Assembly: GCA_022800525.1 (NCBI GenBank)
Contig: JAAWQM010000015.1
Location: 1-52,178 of the forward strand
Direction of reading: 5' to 3'
Source of the DNA: Oscillospiraceae bacterium
GTDB taxonomy: Bacteria; Bacillota; Clostridia; Oscillospirales; Oscillospiraceae
DNA: 52,178 nucleotides
The notes beneath the pieces were generated by a model, which saw nothing but the letters and a program-made list of their open reading frames with translations, was not told the DNA's origin and did no database searches. The position numbers and the translations under genes were made by a program. This document shows positions 49,200 through 52,178 of the stretch, piece by piece. How positions within the stretch are numbered: the stretch's first letter is position 1; every line of letters begins with the position of its first letter.

Positions 49200-51254
49200 T
49201 TAATACCAATCGTGCTTTTCGTTCCGGTCAAGGGCATTGATCTGCGCCATTTCCGCCTCTGTCAGCTTGAAATCATACAGCTCCGTATTCTCACGGATAT
49301 GGTCGGGATTGCTGGAGCCGGGGATGACCACCACGCCCTTCTGGAGATTCCACCGGAGAATCACCTGGGCGGAGGATACCCCGTGGGCCTGGGCGATACC
49401 GGAGATCACCTCGTCCCCCAGCAGCTCCGCCGTGTGGCCCCGGCCTCCAAGGGGATACCAGCCCTGGACCACAATGCCCAGGTCCTGGATGCAGGGAATC
49501 ACATCATTTTCCTGGTAGTAAGGGTGAATCTCATTCTGCACCAGCGCCGGAGTGATGGTCACCTGGGGCAGAAATTCCTCCAGCTCCTTCACATACCAGT
49601 TGGAGAGGCCCAGGGAACGGATTTTTCCATCCTCCACAAACTTCTCCATCGCCTGATACGCTTTCACATCGTTCCGGTCCGGGTGGTGCAGGAGCATCAT
49701 ATCCACATACCCCAGGTCCAGCCGGTCCAGGCACGCCTGGATGGCCTGTTCCGGGTTTGCCATCTCGCTGCCGGGATAGATTTTCGTGATGATGAAAATG
49801 TCCTCCCGCTGAAGGCCCAGCTCCTCCATGGCCTCCCGGACGGCTTGCCCCACTTCTTCCTCGTTGCCGTAGGCGGAGGCAGTGTCGATGAGCCGGACCC
49901 CGCTGGCCAGAGCGGACTTCACAGAATTGACGCAGGTTTCCCCGTGGAGGCTGTAAGTCCCCAGACCGTTGATGGGCATTTCATAGCCGCTGTTGAGGGT
50001 GACGCTCTTTGTCTCAAAGTTGAAACCTGCTTTGCTGGTGGCGGAAGTAATCGCGTCCACCTCTGTTTCTGGTTGAGGCAGAGCCAGTCCGCTGATCCAG
50101 TCCTCTACGGTGCTGCGGCTGGTTCCACCGGCAAACCGGCGTCCGGCAAGCCAGCTCGCGCCGCTGGCGAGAGTGTGGAGATTCGTATCGCTGGAGCCGA
50201 TGCCGCTTGAGTGGGAGGTACAGAAGGGGATGATGGTTTTCCCGGTGAAGTCATAGCTCTCCAGGAAGGTACTGATGATCCGGGGAGCCTGCCCATGCCA
50301 GATGGGGTAGCCCAGGAAAATTACATCGTAGTCCGCCATGCTCTCAACGCCCCCGGAAATCGCGGGGCGGGCGGAGGAATCGTTCTGTTCCCGGTCGGCC
50401 CGGCCGTTGGTGTAGTAGGCCAAATCGGCCTCCGTATAGGGGTTCTCCGGTACAATTTCGTAGAGGTCAGCACTCAAAATGTCCGCTGCGTACTCCGCCA
50501 GGGGCCGGGTGGTGTTGGTGGCGGAGAAATAGGCCACCAGGGTCTTACCGCCTGCTGCCGGTCCCGGCTGGCTGCTGCCAGCGCTGCTCAAATAGTGGTA
50601 CAGCATAGAGGCAATTTCTCCTCGCTTGATGTTGGTCTTTGGCTCAAAGCGGCGGTTTTCCGTCATACCCTCCAGAATGCCGTTGGCATCGGCCCAGCGG
50701 ACCGCTGCCTGCGCCCAGGTGGAAACAGAGACAGCGTCGGAAACATCCAAAGCCGTTCCGCTCTCCGGGTTTCCCGCATAGCGCCACAAGATCGTAACAG
50801 CCTGCTCCCGCGTTGTGGGTTCGTTTACACCAAATGTACCGCCGCCATAGCCGGAGATCACGCTGTTGCCTGCGGCCCAGGATACCGCGTCACTGTACCA
50901 TGCGCCGGCAGCCGTATCGGCAAAGGCAGGCGGGGCTGAAACGGTGGGGCTGCCGCTCATACGGTAGAGAACGGCGGCAAGCATGGCGCGGGTCAGGGTT
51001 CCCTCCGGCTCAAAGGTTGTGGCGGAAGCGCCGCTCATGATGCCGTGCTGCTGGCAGTAGGCAATCGCATCGGCATACCATGCGCCAGCGGGAACGTCAG
51101 AGAACCCGGCGGTTTGCGTGGTATCAGCGGCAAGCGGTTCCGCTTCCAAACCTCTGTCGGAGGCGGAAACTTCCGCCGCCGGGCAGGAAGTCAACGCCAG
51201 AAGGCACAGCATACAGACCGCCATAGTGAAGGAAAGAAATCTCAAGCTTTTCAT
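49200..51254 (-). CDS. Surface lipoprotein: 3 SLH domains + flavodoxin + aldo/keto reductase
   Basis: A 684-aa fusion. A signal peptide (residues 1-23) ends in the lipobox LTSC (Cys24). Three S-layer-homology domains follow (about 49-100, 108-160, 170-222; GFSDVPAGAWYADAI, AFADTAAGAWYSDAV, NIKRGEIASMLYHY), then a flavodoxin domain (237-393; TLVAYFSATNTTRPLAEY, VIFLGYPIWHGQAPRI) and an aldo/keto reductase (417-684). The AKR tetrad is complete: Asp457 and Tyr462 in LIDTASAYGNE, Lys491 in IITKIYP, His523 in LLHHPD. Each module is full length with no frame break. SLH domains bind secondary wall polymer, so both redox domains would lie outside the cell, where their usual cofactors are scarce. It overlaps the acetyltransferase gene by 4 nt. 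Confidence 0.9.
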   Translation of the reverse strand: MKSLRFLSFTMAVCMLCLLALTSCPAAEVSASDRGLEAEPLAADTTQTAGFSDVPAGAWYADAIAYCQQHGIMSGASATTFEPEGTLTRAMLAAVLYRMSGSPTVSAPPAFADTAAGAWYSDAVSWAAGNSVISGYGGGTFGVNEPTTREQAVTILWRYAGNPESGTALDVSDAVSVSTWAQAAVRWADANGILEGMTENRRFEPKTNIKRGEIASMLYHYLSSAGSSQPGPAAGGKTLVAYFSATNTTRPLAEYAADILSADLYEIVPENPYTEADLAYYTNGRADREQNDSSARPAISGGVESMADYDVIFLGYPIWHGQAPRIISTFLESYDFTGKTIIPFCTSHSSGIGSSDTNLHTLASGASWLAGRRFAGGTSRSTVEDWISGLALPQPETEVDAITSATSKAGFNFETKSVTLNSGYEMPINGLGTYSLHGETCVNSVKSALASGVRLIDTASAYGNEEEVGQAVREAMEELGLQREDIFIITKIYPGSEMANPEQAIQACLDRLDLGYVDMMLLHHPDRNDVKAYQAMEKFVEDGKIRSLGLSNWYVKELEEFLPQVTITPALVQNEIHPYYQENDVIPCIQDLGIVVQGWYPLGGRGHTAELLGDEVISGIAQAHGVSSAQVILRWNLQKGVVVIPGSSNPDHIRENTELYDFKLTEAEMAQINALDRNEKHDWY

Positions 51255-51835
51255 GCGGATGCCCTCATTTCCTGCGCCTTCACTTTCTTGATGACTTTGG
51301 CTGGAACGCCGCCCACTACCGTCATGGGAGGAACATCCTTCGTCACCACCGCCCCGGCAGCAACCACAGACCACTCTCCGACAGAAACGCCGGATAAGAT
51401 CGTGGCGTTGGAGCCGATCCACACATGAGCGCCGATCTTGATAGGCGCGTAGTGGTTTTTCCTGTTCATAGCCGGGTCCAGGTCATGGTCAATGGTGGCC
51501 AGGATTACGTTGTGTCCAATCAACGCGCCGTCCCCGATCTCAATCCCGCCCTGGTCCTGGAAGTGACAGCCGGAGTTGATGAACACATCCCGCCCAATGG
51601 TGATATTTTTCCCGAAGTCCGTAAAGAAGGGTGGGAACAGCCGGAAGTCGGGGGCAATCTCCTTCCCGGTCAGCCGCCCCATGATCTCCCGGATTTCCTC
51701 CGGCGTATGGTATTGATTGTTCAGCTCCATTCCCAGCCGGATGGCCTCCTGGAACAGCTCATTGGCGTAAGCCATCCGCTCCGCGTCCTCGGGCGCGTCC
51801 TCCCAAACCCCCTTGATAACATCCTCTGCTGTCAT
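51251..51835 (-). CDS. Hexapeptide-repeat O-acetyltransferase (maltose/galactoside type)
   Basis: A 194-aa left-handed beta-helix acetyltransferase. N-terminal maltose-acetyltransferase helix region (about residues 10-55, ANELFQEAIRLGMELN) precedes hexapeptide repeats such as NITIGRDVFINSGCHFQDQG, ILATIDHDLDP and HVWIGSNATILSGVSVGEWS, and the closing GGVPAKVIKKV. The catalytic His is in TIDHDLDP. Real acceptor unknown. It is translationally linked at both ends (4-nt overlaps) to a flavodoxin-like gene and to the SLH-flavodoxin-AKR gene. Confidence 0.9.
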   Translation of the reverse strand: MTAEDVIKGVWEDAPEDAERMAYANELFQEAIRLGMELNNQYHTPEEIREIMGRLTGKEIAPDFRLFPPFFTDFGKNITIGRDVFINSGCHFQDQGGIEIGDGALIGHNVILATIDHDLDPAMNRKNHYAPIKIGAHVWIGSNATILSGVSVGEWSVVAAGAVVTKDVPPMTVVGGVPAKVIKKVKAQEMRASA

Positions 51836-52178
51836 GTTTGCGCCTCCTGCCGGTTGAAGTTGGTCCAGCGCCCCCGCTCCGCCTGGGGCGGCATGCGGCC
51901 CTGCTGACGGCCCGCCTCAATGCATCCCAGCAGCCACGCCATGTTCCGGCCCAGGTTCCGCATAGTCTGGAGGCCCTCCTTGTCCTGTTCCACCAGCTCC
52001 GGGGCGGGACCAAAGACCATGTTCCAATAGGTGGAGGACACAATGGGCATTTCCGCGTTCAGCAGGTACTTATTCAGCACATCCAGGGAGGCCGTGGTCC
52101 CGGCCCGGCGGGCCGTCACCACAACGGCGGCGGGCTTGTGAAGAAATCCTTCCACACCGGCGTAAAAGACCCGGTCCA
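51832..52178 (-). CDS. Flavodoxin-family NAD(P)H-dependent oxidoreductase (5' part outside window)
   Basis: The visible C-terminal 115 residues read DRVFYAGVEGFLHKPAAVVV, ARRAGTTASLDVLNKYLL and PIVSSTYWNMVFGPAPELV, the usual second half of YwqN-like multimeric flavodoxins/NADPH-dependent FMN reductases. The frame remains open through the window edge at 52178, so the start is not visible; the internal GTG at 52155 is not a start. The stop overlaps the acetyltransferase ATG by 4 nt. As first visible gene of the operon it may supply electrons or share a substrate class with the fusion protein. Confidence 0.8.
   Translation of the reverse strand, partial: DRVFYAGVEGFLHKPAAVVVTARRAGTTASLDVLNKYLLNAEMPIVSSTYWNMVFGPAPELVEQDKEGLQTMRNLGRNMAWLLGCIEAGRQQGRMPPQAERGRWTNFNRQEAQT

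Overview
The window (52,178 bp, GC-rich) looks like chromosomal DNA of a spore-forming, high-GC member of the Clostridia, most likely the Oscillospiraceae (Flavonifractor/Oscillibacter/Lawsonibacter-like). This is inferred from the germination protease gpr, a PdaA-type cortex deacetylase, a T-box leader, two LtaS-like sulfatases, an SLH surface protein, YhaM, KtrB/TrkH-type potassium uptake and strong AGGAGG ribosome binding sites. No rRNA, tRNA, CRISPR array, prophage or intact insertion sequence was found. The left edge starts in non-coding or degraded DNA; the right edge cuts a flavodoxin-family gene.

Layout. 0.4-4.2 kb: two LtaS-like membrane sulfatases. 4.4-5.8 kb: gpr divergent from rpsT. 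5.8-8.2 kb: relic of a solute-binding protein, pta, an XRE regulator and a 56-aa ORF behind a consensus promoter. 8.2-13 kb: a T-box leader (specifier read as CUG, Leu) in front of a LeuA homologue that has lost its catalytic metal ligands but keeps the leucine-binding domain, then a fusion of a sugar-isomerase-type TIM barrel with an acyl-CoA synthetase. 13-17.2 kb: small membrane protein, xth, yhaM, a repeat-rich gap with a candidate structured RNA, and proC. 17.2-23 kb: a two-component system, trkH, trkA and a BrkB protein. 23-27.5 kb: transglutaminase/DUF58/MoxR operon. 27.7-30 kb: pdaA behind a sigma-G-like promoter, a metallo-hydrolase and deoD. 30-35.3 kb: XRE/small-ORF divergent pair with direct-repeat operators, miaB, a repeat-rich gap, a CmpB-like membrane protein, tsaD and a small membrane protein. 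35.5-37.2 kb: cobS, a shortened cobU-like gene and a phosphoglycerate-mutase-like phosphatase. 37.2-41.4 kb: an OmpR-type two-component system with a membrane-anchored unknown protein and a VanY-type D,D-carboxypeptidase. 41.4-46 kb: DUF523, Nudix, DUF1624, then rluD-family synthase, lspA and an inositol-phosphatase-like gene. 46-49 kb: FMN-reductase-like gene, an HExxH protein, a GNAT gene with an attenuator-like leader and a relic phosphotransferase. 49.2-52.2 kb: an operon of flavodoxin-like gene, hexapeptide acetyltransferase and a lipoprotein fusing three SLH domains, a flavodoxin and an aldo/keto reductase.

The points most worth following are (i) the leucine T-box driving an apparently catalytically dead LeuA that retains its leucine sensor domain, next to an unusual TIM-barrel/acyl-CoA ligase fusion; (ii) the predicted surface-anchored SLH-flavodoxin-AKR redox fusion; (iii) a promoter-bearing structured RNA candidate upstream of proC; (iv) compact regulator/small-protein pairs with visible operators; and (v) several families of dispersed palindromic, MITE-like repeats that fill the intergenic regions. 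All assignments come from reading motifs; no database search or folding program was run.
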